From NCBI GenBank assembly GCA_964389545.1, contig CAYMDN010000011.1, forward strand, positions 1-37,655: a DNA stretch of 37,655 bases, in the 5' to 3' direction. Source of the DNA: UMGS1781 sp964389545 (GTDB lineage Bacteria > Bacillota > Clostridia > TANB77 > CAG-508). Below, piece after piece: positions 24,667 to 32,744 of this stretch. Under the pieces are notes generated by a model. The model saw nothing but the letters and a program-made list of their open reading frames with translations, had not been told where the DNA came from and made no database searches. A program made the translations under genes and the position numbers. Each line of letters begins with the position of its first letter. Within the stretch, counting starts at the first letter, position 1.

Positions 24667-24729
24667 CAGTAATTCTCCTTTTCTTATAAAATGAATTTCG
24701 ATACAACCATATAAAATAATTGTGAAACA

Positions 24730-24758
24730 ATAATAACACAGCAAAATTGTTATGTCAA
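24730..24758 (-). promoter_or_regulatory. Promoter of the metallo-hydrolase gene
   Basis: On the minus strand TTGACA (24758-24753), 17 bases, TATTAT (24735-24730) preceded by TGT. The mRNA leader would be about 55 bases. Confidence 0.78.
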
Positions 24759-24771
24759 GCACGCTTTTGAC

Positions 24772-24811
24772 AAAAAAATGAAAGAAAATCTTTGAATTTT
24801 CTCTCATTTTT
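24772..24811 (-). terminator. Terminator after rho
   Basis: On the minus strand, AAAATGAGAGAAAAT and ATTTTCTTTCATTTT pair with one mismatch around a TCAAAG loop, followed by TTT. Lies 11 bases after the rho stop and just before the next gene's promoter. Confidence 0.85.
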
Positions 24812-24821
24812 ATCGATACAT

Positions 24822-26147
24822 TTACTTTGAATTTTTTAAAAATATGTCTACTCTTTCTAAAAATTCTTCATTAGATTTTGTTGTAACAATTTGATCAATA
24901 ATTTGTTCAGTCATTTCTTGGCTATTCATATTGGCCATAGCTTTTCTTAATGAGAAAATTGTATCTAATTCTTGTTTATTTAATAATAATTCTTCCTTTC
25001 TTGTTCCAGATTTATTAATATCTATTGCTGGGAAAATACGTTTTTCAGATAATTTTCTATCTAAGTGCACCTCCATATTTCCTGTACCCTTAAATTCTTC
25101 AAAAATAACATCATCCATTCTACTACCTGTTTCAACTAACGCTGTTGCAAGAATTGTTAAACTACCTGCATTTTCAGTATTACGTGCTGCTCCAAAAAAT
25201 CTTTTTGGTTTATGTAATGCTGCAGGATCTAAACCTCCTGATAATGTTCTTCCAGATGCTGGTACAACAAGATTGTATGCTCTTGCAAGTCTTGTAATAC
25301 TATCTAATAAGATAACAACATCCTTATGTTGCTCGGTTAATCTTTTGGCCCTTTCTAAAACCATTTCAGCAACTTTTACATGATGTTCTGGTAACTCATC
25401 AAATGTAGAATAAATAACATCTCCGTTTATAGAACGTCTCATATCTGTAACCTCTTCAGGTCTTTCATCAATTAATAAAACTATAAGTTCTACTTCAGGA
25501 TTATTTGCTGTAATACTGTTTGCAATTTTCTTTAAGATTGTTGTTTTTCCTGCTTTTGGTGGAGCTACTATCATTCCTCTTTGACCCTTACCGATAGGAC
25601 ATAATAAATCCATAATTCTCATAGTGTATTCTGAATTAGATGTTTCTAATCTTATTCTCTCTTTAGGATAAATTGGTATTAAATTATCAAAAGTTGTTCT
25701 TTTCATCGCTCTTTCAGGATGCTCTCCATTAACTTCTCCAACATATATTAATGCTGGAAATTTTTCGCCTTCTTTTGGAGTCCTTTTTATTCCCTTTACT
25801 TTATCTCCAGTATCTAATCTAAATCTCTTTATTTGTACAGGAGAAACATATACGTCTTTAGGTGTAGGTAAATAATTTTCACCTCTTAAAAATCCATACC
25901 CATCAGGTAAAACTTCTAATATACCTTCAACAACTTCGTCTGATTCACTAGTTAATTTGTATCCCTCTTTAGTTGTAACTTCTTTGAAAGTTGATTCTTC
26001 GACAGATTTCGTTTCTTCCTTTTTAGATTCCATGTGTTCTGTTAAGATACTTATAAGTTCTTCTTTTTTAAATTTGGAAATATTTTTTAAACCTTCCTCT
26101 TTTGCTTTTTCTCTTAATTCTGCCAATGATAAATCTTGAAAATTCAT
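24822..26147 (-). CDS. rho: Transcription termination factor Rho
   Basis: 441 residues. RNA-dependent ATPase that ends transcription. N-terminal Rho-N domain (MNFQDLSLAELREKAKEEG), a short linker, an RNA-binding cold-shock-like domain (GILEVLPDGYGFLRGENYLPTP), and the RecA-like motor with Walker A PPKAGKTT, LIDERPEEVTDM, Walker B VVILLDS and the Q/R-loop region ASGRTLSGGLDPAALHKPKRFFGAARN. I prefer the start at 26147 because it gives the family's usual beginning; the AAAGGGG upstream is at a long distance, and an ATG nine codons earlier is possible. It sits beside sporulation genes, as in some Clostridia. Confidence 0.96.
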   Translation of the reverse strand: MNFQDLSLAELREKAKEEGLKNISKFKKEELISILTEHMESKKEETKSVEESTFKEVTTKEGYKLTSESDEVVEGILEVLPDGYGFLRGENYLPTPKDVYVSPVQIKRFRLDTGDKVKGIKRTPKEGEKFPALIYVGEVNGEHPERAMKRTTFDNLIPIYPKERIRLETSNSEYTMRIMDLLCPIGKGQRGMIVAPPKAGKTTILKKIANSITANNPEVELIVLLIDERPEEVTDMRRSINGDVIYSTFDELPEHHVKVAEMVLERAKRLTEQHKDVVILLDSITRLARAYNLVVPASGRTLSGGLDPAALHKPKRFFGAARNTENAGSLTILATALVETGSRMDDVIFEEFKGTGNMEVHLDRKLSEKRIFPAIDINKSGTRKEELLLNKQELDTIFSLRKAMANMNSQEMTEQIIDQIVTTKSNEEFLERVDIFLKNSK

Positions 26148-26245
26148 AAATATTATTGCCAGCCCCTTTCTCATTTAATTTAATTGAATTTTATTTACAT
26201 TATTTGGATTTTTAAAAAGATAAAAAATTTTAGAAACAAGAGCAT

Positions 26246-26268
26246 AAAGGTGAACAGATATCACCTTT
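26246..26268 (-). terminator. Hairpin after divIC
   Basis: 8-bp stem AAAGGTGA / TCACCTTT just after the divIC stop. The T-tail is weak, so termination here is plausible but not certain. Confidence 0.55.
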
Positions 26269-26269
26269 A

Positions 26270-26548
26270 TTATATATCTATAAATACTCTTTCATTTGGT
26301 AAATACATGTCTAATTTTTCTCTAGCAATTTCTTCTATAAATTCTTCTGAGTTAACACTCTCTTTTGTCTTAAGCAAACTTTTTTTATATGATTCTTGAT
26401 CTTCTATCTGAGATTGATAACTTATTTGTTCCCTCTTCAATGAATTTATATTATTTTGCTGATCAACCAAAATATATAAAACATATGCAATTAAAGCAAC
26501 GAAAGCAATTTTAACAAATATGCTTTTCTTACGTTTTGTTTTTTTCAT
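26270..26548 (-). CDS. divIC: Septum-formation initiator DivIC/FtsB family
   Basis: 92 residues. A basic tail, one membrane helix (about 12-30, VKIAFVALIAYVLYILV) and an outside coiled coil (NNINSLKREQISYQSQIEDQ) ending in EEFIEEIAREKLDMYLPNERVFI, the typical DivIC/FtsB end. It works in the divisome with FtsL and DivIB. The ATG follows AAGGAG. It is next to yabQ and yabP, the order seen in many spore formers. Confidence 0.9.
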   Translation of the reverse strand: MKKTKRKKSIFVKIAFVALIAYVLYILVDQQNNINSLKREQISYQSQIEDQESYKKSLLKTKESVNSEEFIEEIAREKLDMYLPNERVFIDI

Positions 26549-26612
26549 TTGTTACTCCTTATATGTAATTTGATAAAGTTCAAAATTGCACTTATTATAT
26601 AATTCTACATAT

Positions 26613-27095
26613 TCAGGCAAAATCCTTCTCAACTTCTATATTTTTATGCTTTTTTGTCTTATTTTTTATAAATTTTGATAAAGTCTGATATATTTTAATG
26701 AAAAATGTAACAATTGGAGATAATATAAATTTATTAATAAAGCTAATAATCAATGTGAATGGTTTTATTAATATGTAATAAAGAATAGCTTTTAATAAAT
26801 TAATTATACTTAATGAAATATTCATATATATGGAACTAAAAATAAGTAAATATAATATATATCCAAGTATTAATCCTATAAAGATGTACCCTCTCAGCTC
26901 TCCATTAGCAAATTTAAATAATGAATACAATATAAGCAAGCCAGTTAGCAACCAAAATATTATATCCTGAAAATCAGTTACAATATTTGATGTTTTAAAA
27001 GATTTCCTAATTGTTCTAAAAGTATCAAATAACAATCCAATAAGTAACCCATTCATTATGAAAATGAAAAATACATATACTTGATTATACATCAT
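26613..27095 (-). CDS. yabQ: Spore cortex biosynthesis protein YabQ
   Basis: 160 residues with four or five membrane helices, starting MMYNQVYVFFIFIMNGLLIG. The first ~100 residues with GLLFDTFRTIRKSF and DFQDIIFWLLTGL are typical of YabQ, which is needed for cortex formation in the mother cell's outer forespore membrane. GAAAGGA lies five bases before the ATG. It sits 11 bases after yabP and 64 bases before divIC, so yabP-yabQ-divIC is probably one operon. Confidence 0.9.
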   Translation of the reverse strand: MMYNQVYVFFIFIMNGLLIGLLFDTFRTIRKSFKTSNIVTDFQDIIFWLLTGLLILYSLFKFANGELRGYIFIGLILGYILYLLIFSSIYMNISLSIINLLKAILYYILIKPFTLIISFINKFILSPIVTFFIKIYQTLSKFIKNKTKKHKNIEVEKDFA

Positions 27096-27106
27096 AAAAA
27101 TCCTTT

Positions 27107-27406
27107 CTACTTAAATAACTTACCTAGTAATCCGCCAGTCATTGCTTTATCAGATGACTTTTCAGAATAGGATAAATTGCTAATTTTACCTTCAACAATA
27201 ACTTCGGTTGTATCCAAACTTAATTTATTAATTCTCAAATTTTCACCTTTAATAGTAAGTAATCCTAACTCAGTTTCAACTATTACAATTTGATCATCAA
27301 AACTTAATACATCTAAAACACCAGATATTGTTAGTTTTTCTCTATTTTCTAAAATAATATTTTGTACAATAGTGCTAGATAACTGCTTTCTATCATCTAT
27401 AGTCAT
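27107..27406 (-). CDS. yabP: Sporulation protein YabP
   Basis: 99 residues, soluble and beta-rich. It contains the family pattern NREKLTISGVLDVLSFDDQIVIVETELG and LTIKGENLRINKLSLDTTEVIVEGKI, and ends GGLLGKLFK. YabP belongs to the YabP/YqfC family; both are made in the mother cell during sporulation. The ATG follows GGGAGGAGGGA. Upstream DNA to 27482 has no clear hairpin, so a mother-cell promoter may lie there but I cannot assign it. Confidence 0.9.
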   Translation of the reverse strand: MTIDDRKQLSSTIVQNIILENREKLTISGVLDVLSFDDQIVIVETELGLLTIKGENLRINKLSLDTTEVIVEGKISNLSYSEKSSDKAMTGGLLGKLFK

Positions 27407-27482
27407 AATTGTTCCCTCCTCCCTACTCTAAATAATTTGTATATTAATTATCTTATTCAATAGCTTCTTTTTTTAGAACAAG

Positions 27483-28139
27483 TTATATAAATTTTGTAAA
27501 GTAGATTAATAACTTCTGAGAAATATAGACTTCTACAATAGATGAAAAAATAAGTAGTATAAAAATAAAGAATGAGAATATTGTATGTTGCAATAGTTCA
27601 GATTTTATATTTACTTCACTTTTATTTCTAATAATGGTGTAGCATAATTTTGTAGAGCTAACACCTAATACAATGAAACATGGAATAGCAATTATATTTT
27701 GTAAAAACATTCCAGACCCAATAAAAATGAGCCCTTTTCTAACTCCTAAAGTAGATATTATAGATGAAATGGTGTATCCAAATGAAAACCCTTTAAATGC
27801 AATGATAAAATATACAATCACAATCCCAATAATTGTAGATCCAAATATCCAAATTAATAATCCAAGAGAAAGATTATTAATTATGGAAGTTTTAAGAGTT
27901 ACAATACTTGAGGAAATATTGTTATTTTTAATAGTATCAATTATAGAATTTATGTATTGGCTAATTGATTCAAAGGATATATCAGGAATATTATTAATAT
28001 AAACAATACCTAAAAGTATACCAATAAGAATTATAGTGATAGTTATAAAGTATTCTCTTAAATTATTCATTATATGATTTACGATAATGTTAGTTGTATT
28101 ATAACTTCTGCGAACACCAGAATATTGATTAATTCTCAT
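27483..28139 (-). CDS. spoIIM: Stage II sporulation protein M
   Basis: 218 residues, five to six membrane helices, with the family stretch FGSTIIGIVIVYFIIAFKGF and a G-rich IFIGSGMFLQNIIAIP. SpoIIM, with SpoIID and SpoIIP, remodels septal peptidoglycan for engulfment. I start it at ATG 28139, behind GAGAGGTG. It is followed after 76 bases by yabP. Its identity with the neighbouring yabP-yabQ pair makes a spore-forming host very likely. Confidence 0.9.
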   Translation of the reverse strand: MRINQYSGVRRSYNTTNIIVNHIMNNLREYFITITIILIGILLGIVYINNIPDISFESISQYINSIIDTIKNNNISSSIVTLKTSIINNLSLGLLIWIFGSTIIGIVIVYFIIAFKGFSFGYTISSIISTLGVRKGLIFIGSGMFLQNIIAIPCFIVLGVSSTKLCYTIIRNKSEVNIKSELLQHTIFSFFIFILLIFSSIVEVYISQKLLIYFTKFI

Positions 28140-28206
28140 AAGCACCTCTCTTATCTTTTTGTACTATAATAGTATGTACTAAAAGGAAAAAAAGAACTTT
28201 ACATAC

Positions 28207-28236
28207 AAAAAAATCAATCATTGCTGATTGATTTTT
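28207..28236 (-). terminator. Terminator of the nucleotidyltransferase operon
   Basis: Perfect stem AATCAATCA / TGATTGATT, TTGC loop, and seven T on the minus strand. It separates this operon from spoIIM. Confidence 0.92.
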
Positions 28237-28269
28237 AAAATTTGTGTAATGCTATGTAGAAAATTATTT

Positions 28270-28608
28270 TTATTGCTTAAATGATTTAAATATATCTTTA
28301 GGATTAAATTTTTTCTTTTTAAATTCTTCCTCTTTCATTTCATTAAAATAATGAATGTTTCTCATTAACATTCTTTGTTCATCTTCTAAAATAAATTCAG
28401 TATTAATATATGATAATATAACAATAGTATCTCTAGAAAGATTTTGTTCGGTTATTTTTTTGCTTTTATTATATTCCCATATATAATTAGAATCTCTGTT
28501 CTTTCTTATTAGATTAATTAAATCATCTGGAATTTTATTAAATTCTTTTTCTGGTAAACTCTTAAGTATTTCATATACTTCTACAAATCTTTTTTTATAA
28601 TCAGTCAT
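28270..28608 (-). CDS. Small helical protein linked to the tandem nucleotidyltransferase
   Basis: 112 residues, not recognised. Helical and charged, with no membrane segment (MTDYKKRFVEVYEILKSLPE, then DTIVILSYINTEFILEDEQR). Its ATG follows immediately after the TAA of the 603-residue nucleotidyltransferase gene, and the GGAGG for its start lies inside the end of that gene, so the two are translationally coupled. It resembles in layout the short proteins found next to prophage or toxin-type genes, but there is no motif that names a function. Confidence 0.6.
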   Translation of the reverse strand: MTDYKKRFVEVYEILKSLPEKEFNKIPDDLINLIRKNRDSNYIWEYNKSKKITEQNLSRDTIVILSYINTEFILEDEQRMLMRNIHYFNEMKEEEFKKKKFNPKDIFKSFKQ

Positions 28609-30420
28609 TTAACCTCCATATTCTACGATACTCATTTCATTATCTTTTAAATGTTCAAATAATTTAGCAACACCTGTTATATCATTTGTTGTTAGGTTAC
28701 TATTTTTATCAAGTAATGCTATTATACCTGATGTAACAGGTGGTGCACTATATGATAAAGATTTATTTTTTAAGTGAAGAACTAAATGTTTTAAGCCACT
28801 TTTTATAGGTATACTATATTCTTGACCTAATTCTATGCCTTGTTTAACCTTAATGTAAAAAGTCTTGATTGCTTCTAACATCTGCCTTTTATCATTTTCT
28901 AGAGTTACTAATCTTAAATATTCTTCTACAAAATCTTGAGATGGATTTGTTTTACAAACAGCCTTTCTATATGCTTCATCTGTATATATTATAGGAACTT
29001 TATCTTGAGCAACCTGTGATATCCCAATAATTTTATGATAAGTTTCTCTCATTTTTTCTAACACTATATGATAGAAATGATAAAAGTATGGACTATCTTC
29101 ACTAATTAAATTTTCTAATTTTTGTATTTTATTATCAATTATTGATATTTGTTCTCTAACTTCATCAATGCTTAGAGGTGGTAATCTATCTTGAAATCTG
29201 TGCAATACGTATTTTTGAAGTCTCTCTAAAGAGCTATCTTTTGCATATATAATTGCTCCTTTTCCTAATATTGATAATGCGGCATTATCTTGGTGTAAAA
29301 ATTCATTTTCAGCCATCAAATACTCTTCATCAATTGGCTTTTCAAAGTATTCTATTTCTACTGCTCTACCATTATTATTTATCAACCTTTTCCCTCTAAA
29401 TAATCTGGTAGGATTACTATTATCAAAAATTACATGTAAATCAATATCTGAATTTTTAGTATTAAACCCAGTTAAACTGCTTCCATAAACAATAATTCCT
29501 AAAAAATGCTCATCTTCCATATAGTTCATTTCTTCTATGAATTTTTTTACTGTACTTAATGTATCTTCTGGAATCTGAATTTGTTCTATGTCAATATCGT
29601 CTAAATTTGCATCTTTATTGATAGATATATTTTCATAATTTCTAGTTCTTATAGGTATTCTATGATTGTTTTCATCAAAATCTACTGTCATTTTAGCATA
29701 AGTATAAAACTTTTTTAAGTTTTCAAGCTTTTCTGTTTTGCTTTTGCCTTGACTTTGTATAAGGTCAAAATACATCTCTAAAAATGCTGAATCTGGAATA
29801 TAATCAATTGAAAACATATCTTGATATTGCTTATCTTTATATACTTTAAAACCTTTATATGTCTCAATTCTTGGCATACCATTTAATTCATGATAAAATC
29901 TTCGAATTCTCTCAATTATTAGATTATATAAGTGTTCAAAATAATAGCTATACTCTTCTGATTCTAAATATTTTTCTAGTCTTTGGATTCTATTGTTAAT
30001 TGTAGCTAATTTTTCTTTTGCTCTATCCTTTGTAATAGGTGAAAGTCCATTTTTAAATTTATTTAATACATGTGCTTGTAAATCATGCATAGCACCATCT
30101 TTTTCATATATAATATCAGCTTTTCCAATAATGGATAATGAGGCATTACTTTGTGTTAATAAATCATCTTCGATATTAATATGTATTTCTCTTAATGTTT
30201 TTTTAAAATATTCAATTCTCATACCATCAACACAAGCATTTCCTCTTATCAAACAATCTTGATTATCGGAGTCATCATAGACGATAAGTAAATCTATATC
30301 AGAATTTGAGTTATTAAGTCCATATTTGCTACTACCATAAAATAAAATTCCTAGTACATGTTCATCTTGGGTATATTTTTTTTCTTTTACAAATTTTTGA
30401 ATAACTTCATATGCATTCAA
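28609..30420 (-). CDS. Tandem nucleotidyltransferase (two NTase-plus-helical modules)
   Basis: 603 residues made of two copies of one module. Each has a nucleotidyltransferase motif (GILFYGSSKYGLNNSNSDID at about 25-44 and GIIVYGSSLTGFNTKNSDID at about 310-329), a third acidic residue in IEYF, a NASLSIIGKADIIYEKDG / NAALSILGKGAIIYAKDS segment, and a helical region of ~120 residues. The catalytic GS and DxD are intact in both. Such MNT-type domains transfer nucleotides to proteins, RNA or small molecules, and the helical part may be HEPN-like. Start is TTG 30420 behind AAAGGAGAG. It is coupled to the 112-residue gene. Substrate and role are unknown. Confidence 0.75.
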   Translation of the reverse strand: MNAYEVIQKFVKEKKYTQDEHVLGILFYGSSKYGLNNSNSDIDLLIVYDDSDNQDCLIRGNACVDGMRIEYFKKTLREIHINIEDDLLTQSNASLSIIGKADIIYEKDGAMHDLQAHVLNKFKNGLSPITKDRAKEKLATINNRIQRLEKYLESEEYSYYFEHLYNLIIERIRRFYHELNGMPRIETYKGFKVYKDKQYQDMFSIDYIPDSAFLEMYFDLIQSQGKSKTEKLENLKKFYTYAKMTVDFDENNHRIPIRTRNYENISINKDANLDDIDIEQIQIPEDTLSTVKKFIEEMNYMEDEHFLGIIVYGSSLTGFNTKNSDIDLHVIFDNSNPTRLFRGKRLINNNGRAVEIEYFEKPIDEEYLMAENEFLHQDNAALSILGKGAIIYAKDSSLERLQKYVLHRFQDRLPPLSIDEVREQISIIDNKIQKLENLISEDSPYFYHFYHIVLEKMRETYHKIIGISQVAQDKVPIIYTDEAYRKAVCKTNPSQDFVEEYLRLVTLENDKRQMLEAIKTFYIKVKQGIELGQEYSIPIKSGLKHLVLHLKNKSLSYSAPPVTSGIIALLDKNSNLTTNDITGVAKLFEHLKDNEMSIVEYGG

Positions 30421-30550
30421 TTAATATCTCTCCTTTGATTATTAAGTTATGATTGCTATTACTAGGCTATTCAATTATACTATCTTGGTTACTATTTTTC
30501 AATATTTTATGTAAATTTTATTGATGATTGATTATCTAATTTTTACACAA

Positions 30551-30573
30551 AAAAAAGAAACCTCTTGCGAGGG
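30551..30573 (-). terminator. Terminator of the 74-residue gene
   Basis: Short CCTC / GAGG stem with a four-base loop followed on the minus strand by TTTCTTTTTTTT. Weak stem but a long T-tail. An imperfect inverted repeat (GAAAGAAAATGAA / TTCATTTTACTTTC, 30574-30601) lies beside it. Confidence 0.5.
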
Positions 30574-30610
30574 AAAGAAAATGAAATTCATTTTACTTTC
30601 ATATGGCATA

Positions 30611-30835
30611 TTACTTGATGATGGGCTCCCTCGGCGTTCTGTGGTCTTCCACGATCACGCGGTAGCCCTTTTCGGTTTTACCGAAAGTGGAACTTGTCGG
30701 AATAGCACTACCCCACATGGGGATGTCACCATGCTCGATGGTAACATCGCATCCCTGACTGCGATACATTGCCGCAATCCGTTCTGCTCCAGCCATCCCG
30801 TTTTCTTCACAGCTCAGATAAGTAGTTTGTGCCAT
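30611..30835 (-). CDS. 74-residue hypothetical protein in a G+C-rich cassette
   Basis: Not recognised. Soluble and compact, starting MAQTTYLSCEENGMAGAERI, with HGDIPMWGSAIPTSS and TEKGYRVIVEDHRTP later. Start at 30835 follows AAGGAGG. DNA is about half G+C, unlike the very A+T-rich neighbours, and CGG is used once (30781). Own consensus promoter with extended -10 and own terminator: the same cassette style as 6646, 11744 and 23251. It begins ~200 bases from tRNA-Leu. Confidence 0.65.
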   Translation of the reverse strand: MAQTTYLSCEENGMAGAERIAAMYRSQGCDVTIEHGDIPMWGSAIPTSSTFGKTEKGYRVIVEDHRTPREPIIK

Positions 30836-30919
30836 ATTGATGACCTCCTTGTGCATTCGCACGCTTAAAATGTTTAGTACCTCTGATGAAACGGAGTAAA
30901 ACAACGTATCATCATTATT

Positions 30920-30948
30920 ATTATACCATAATTTACATAAAGTTTCAA
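30920..30948 (-). promoter_or_regulatory. Promoter of the 74-residue gene
   Basis: Minus strand TTGAAA (30948-30943), 17 bases, TATAAT (30925-30920) preceded by TGG (extended -10). The mRNA leader is about 80 bases and has GTGC-GAAT-GCAC just before the ribosome site. Confidence 0.75.
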
Positions 30949-30991
30949 AGTAGGTTATTCTAAAACACTATTATATTTTTAATTTTTGTAT

Positions 30992-31026
30992 AAAAAAAGA
31001 AAGCTAAATCTTCTAATTTAACTTTC
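30992..31026 (-). terminator. Terminator after tRNA-Leu
   Basis: 11-bp stem GAAAGTTAAAT / ATTTAGCTTTC (minus strand, one G-U pair), 6-base loop, then TTTTTTT. It starts three bases after the tRNA 3' end. Confidence 0.9.
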
Positions 31027-31028
31027 TC

Positions 31029-31111
31029 TGGTGCGGATGAAGGGACTTGAACCCCCACACCGAAGTACTGGTTCCTAAGACCAGCGCGTCTGCCAATTCC
31101 GCCACATCCGC
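31029..31111 (-). tRNA. tRNA-Leu (anticodon UAG)
   Basis: Acceptor stem GCGGATG / CATCCGC, D-arm GGCGGAATTGGCAGACGC, anticodon stem CTGGT / ACCAG around CTTAGGA (anticodon TAG), a Leu-type variable arm, T-arm with GTTCAAG, and the CCA tail encoded in the DNA. It reads CUN Leu codons. It is a single tRNA gene flanked by the terminator at 30992. Confidence 0.95.
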
Positions 31112-31200
31112 ATATAAAACTAACAAAATATATATTAACATTTTTTTAAAAATATGTCAAGATATTTTTTTATTTTAATATGTATTTTTAGGTATAGCAT

Positions 31201-31219
31201 GGGCGTGCAATGCACGCCC
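31201..31219. repeat. Perfect G+C-rich inverted repeat, REP-like hairpin
   Basis: GGGCGTGCA-A-TGCACGCCC between the tRNA and the zinc-ribbon gene. No T-run follows in the minus direction, so it is not a standard terminator for that gene. It shares the strong G+C stem and GCAATGC core with the hairpin at 13997. Confidence 0.75.
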
Positions 31220-31244
31220 TTAAATAACAATCTATGTATATATA

Positions 31245-32723
31245 TTAAGCTGTAACCATTGTTGGTATATTTAACTGAGACTCCAATTCTTTATTCTTCT
31301 CTTCTAATTCTGAAATTTCTTCCTTATACTTTTCAATTTCTACTTTTGCTTCCTCTATAACCTTATTAACAGCTTCTTCATTTTCAGCAGTAATTTTTTC
31401 TATATCTTCAGAAACTTCTTTATTGCGTGCCTGAATACTACTGTTCATTTCTTTTTCATGTTCCTGAATATTACTATTTGCAGTATTACGTTGATTTTCA
31501 CTTTGTTTTTCTAAATGTGAAATTTTTCTCTTTAATTTATTTATTTTCATCCAACCAAATAATACTTCAGGAAGAGTCCACAAATTCGTAAATGATTCAA
31601 CAAATTTACCAAAACATACAGTACATATTCCTCCACCTATTCCTAAACCTAGAGGACCTACTATGAATAATGATAAAATAAACTCGAGTATTCCTGAAAA
31701 TGCATAACGAATTGTTACTATACAGAATCCAGCTCCTATAGCTTCTAGCACAGCCCAGAAAATAAAGAAAATTGTTGCTGGCACAAACTTTTTCCATGCT
31801 GTTTTATTTTTTGCCTTCTTATTAACTAATTCATTTTCTAAATCTTTTTTCTCATTTACTGTTTGATTATATGAAGATAACTCTTTAGTTTTAAAAGAAC
31901 TGCCTTCATTCTTCTTAGAATTTTGAAAATTACTTATGCTATTATTAAGTTCATTAATCTTATTGCTCTTTTTACCATTTAATGCACTAATATCCTTATC
32001 TTTTTTCCTATTTATATCATCAATGTGTTTTTGTTTTTCTTCTATTGATGTTAAATTATCTCTAATTTCTTTATATAGATTTAAATTATTAATAACTACT
32101 CCAACATTTTCTTTTTCTGCTTTTTCGATAGCATTATTGAATTTTGAATTGAAACTATGGTTATCAACTTTTGCTTGTAGGTTATTTGATTCTGATAATA
32201 CATAGCCATACCAACCTTTATAACTTTCTGGATAACCATTAATTAATAATTCAAAAAATTTTTTAGCTAAATCAGAATTATGTTTCACTCTTAAGTCGTT
32301 ACCTATAGAATCTAATTCATTTAACATGTAATCTTTTTCGTAAGGAGTGGCTAATTCTTTTGCTGTTCTTAATTCTTCGCCTCTTTCATTACCCATAAAT
32401 GTAGAACATTTAACTAAACCATACCAAGATTCATATCTTTCAGGATAGTCATCTGTTAGTGTTGAATATAATTTAAATGCTTTATCATACTTTTTTAATT
32501 TTAAGAATGTTTCTCCATTTTGTAATAATTTTTCTAAATTTTGAACACCTTGTACTTGAACAGCTCCATCTATTTTAACTGGTCCATCTAATTTTATAGA
32601 TCTTTCTTCTAATTGTTTTTGTGTGTATTGGGTTCCGCAATATACACATTTATACATTCCAGGTTGATTTTCAACTTCAGTCATTTCATTTTGTCCACAT
32701 ACATCACATTTAAATCCTGCCAT
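31245..32723 (-). CDS. Zinc-ribbon / TPR-like / coiled-coil membrane protein (YdjG-like)
   Basis: 492 residues. A C4 zinc ribbon at residues 6-29 (CDVCGQ ... CVYCGTQ), TPR-like helices at about 60-190 (KLKKYDKAFKLYSTLTDDYP, FFELLINGYPESYKGWYGYV), a coiled coil (235-300), two membrane helices (about 305-370, rich in Gly), and a long C-terminal coiled coil. It is last in the operon with a membrane protein and an SPFH protein; in Bacillus subtilis YdjG, a zinc-ribbon membrane protein, is linked in the same way to YdjH and YdjI. The likeness is in architecture only, so function is an inference. RBS is AAGGGG. Confidence 0.65.
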   Translation of the reverse strand: MAGFKCDVCGQNEMTEVENQPGMYKCVYCGTQYTQKQLEERSIKLDGPVKIDGAVQVQGVQNLEKLLQNGETFLKLKKYDKAFKLYSTLTDDYPERYESWYGLVKCSTFMGNERGEELRTAKELATPYEKDYMLNELDSIGNDLRVKHNSDLAKKFFELLINGYPESYKGWYGYVLSESNNLQAKVDNHSFNSKFNNAIEKAEKENVGVVINNLNLYKEIRDNLTSIEEKQKHIDDINRKKDKDISALNGKKSNKINELNNSISNFQNSKKNEGSSFKTKELSSYNQTVNEKKDLENELVNKKAKNKTAWKKFVPATIFFIFWAVLEAIGAGFCIVTIRYAFSGILEFILSLFIVGPLGLGIGGGICTVCFGKFVESFTNLWTLPEVLFGWMKINKLKRKISHLEKQSENQRNTANSNIQEHEKEMNSSIQARNKEVSEDIEKITAENEEAVNKVIEEAKVEIEKYKEEISELEEKNKELESQLNIPTMVTA

Positions 32724-32744
32724 AAAATATTACCCCTTATATAG

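Noticed and set aside
30521..30868. 115-codon plus-strand frame opposite the 74-residue gene
   Set aside because: It runs through the terminator and promoter of the minus-strand gene and has no ribosome site or motif.
31201..31219. Plain terminator for the zinc-ribbon gene
   Set aside because: In the minus direction no T-run follows the hairpin; it is listed as a repeat-like hairpin instead.
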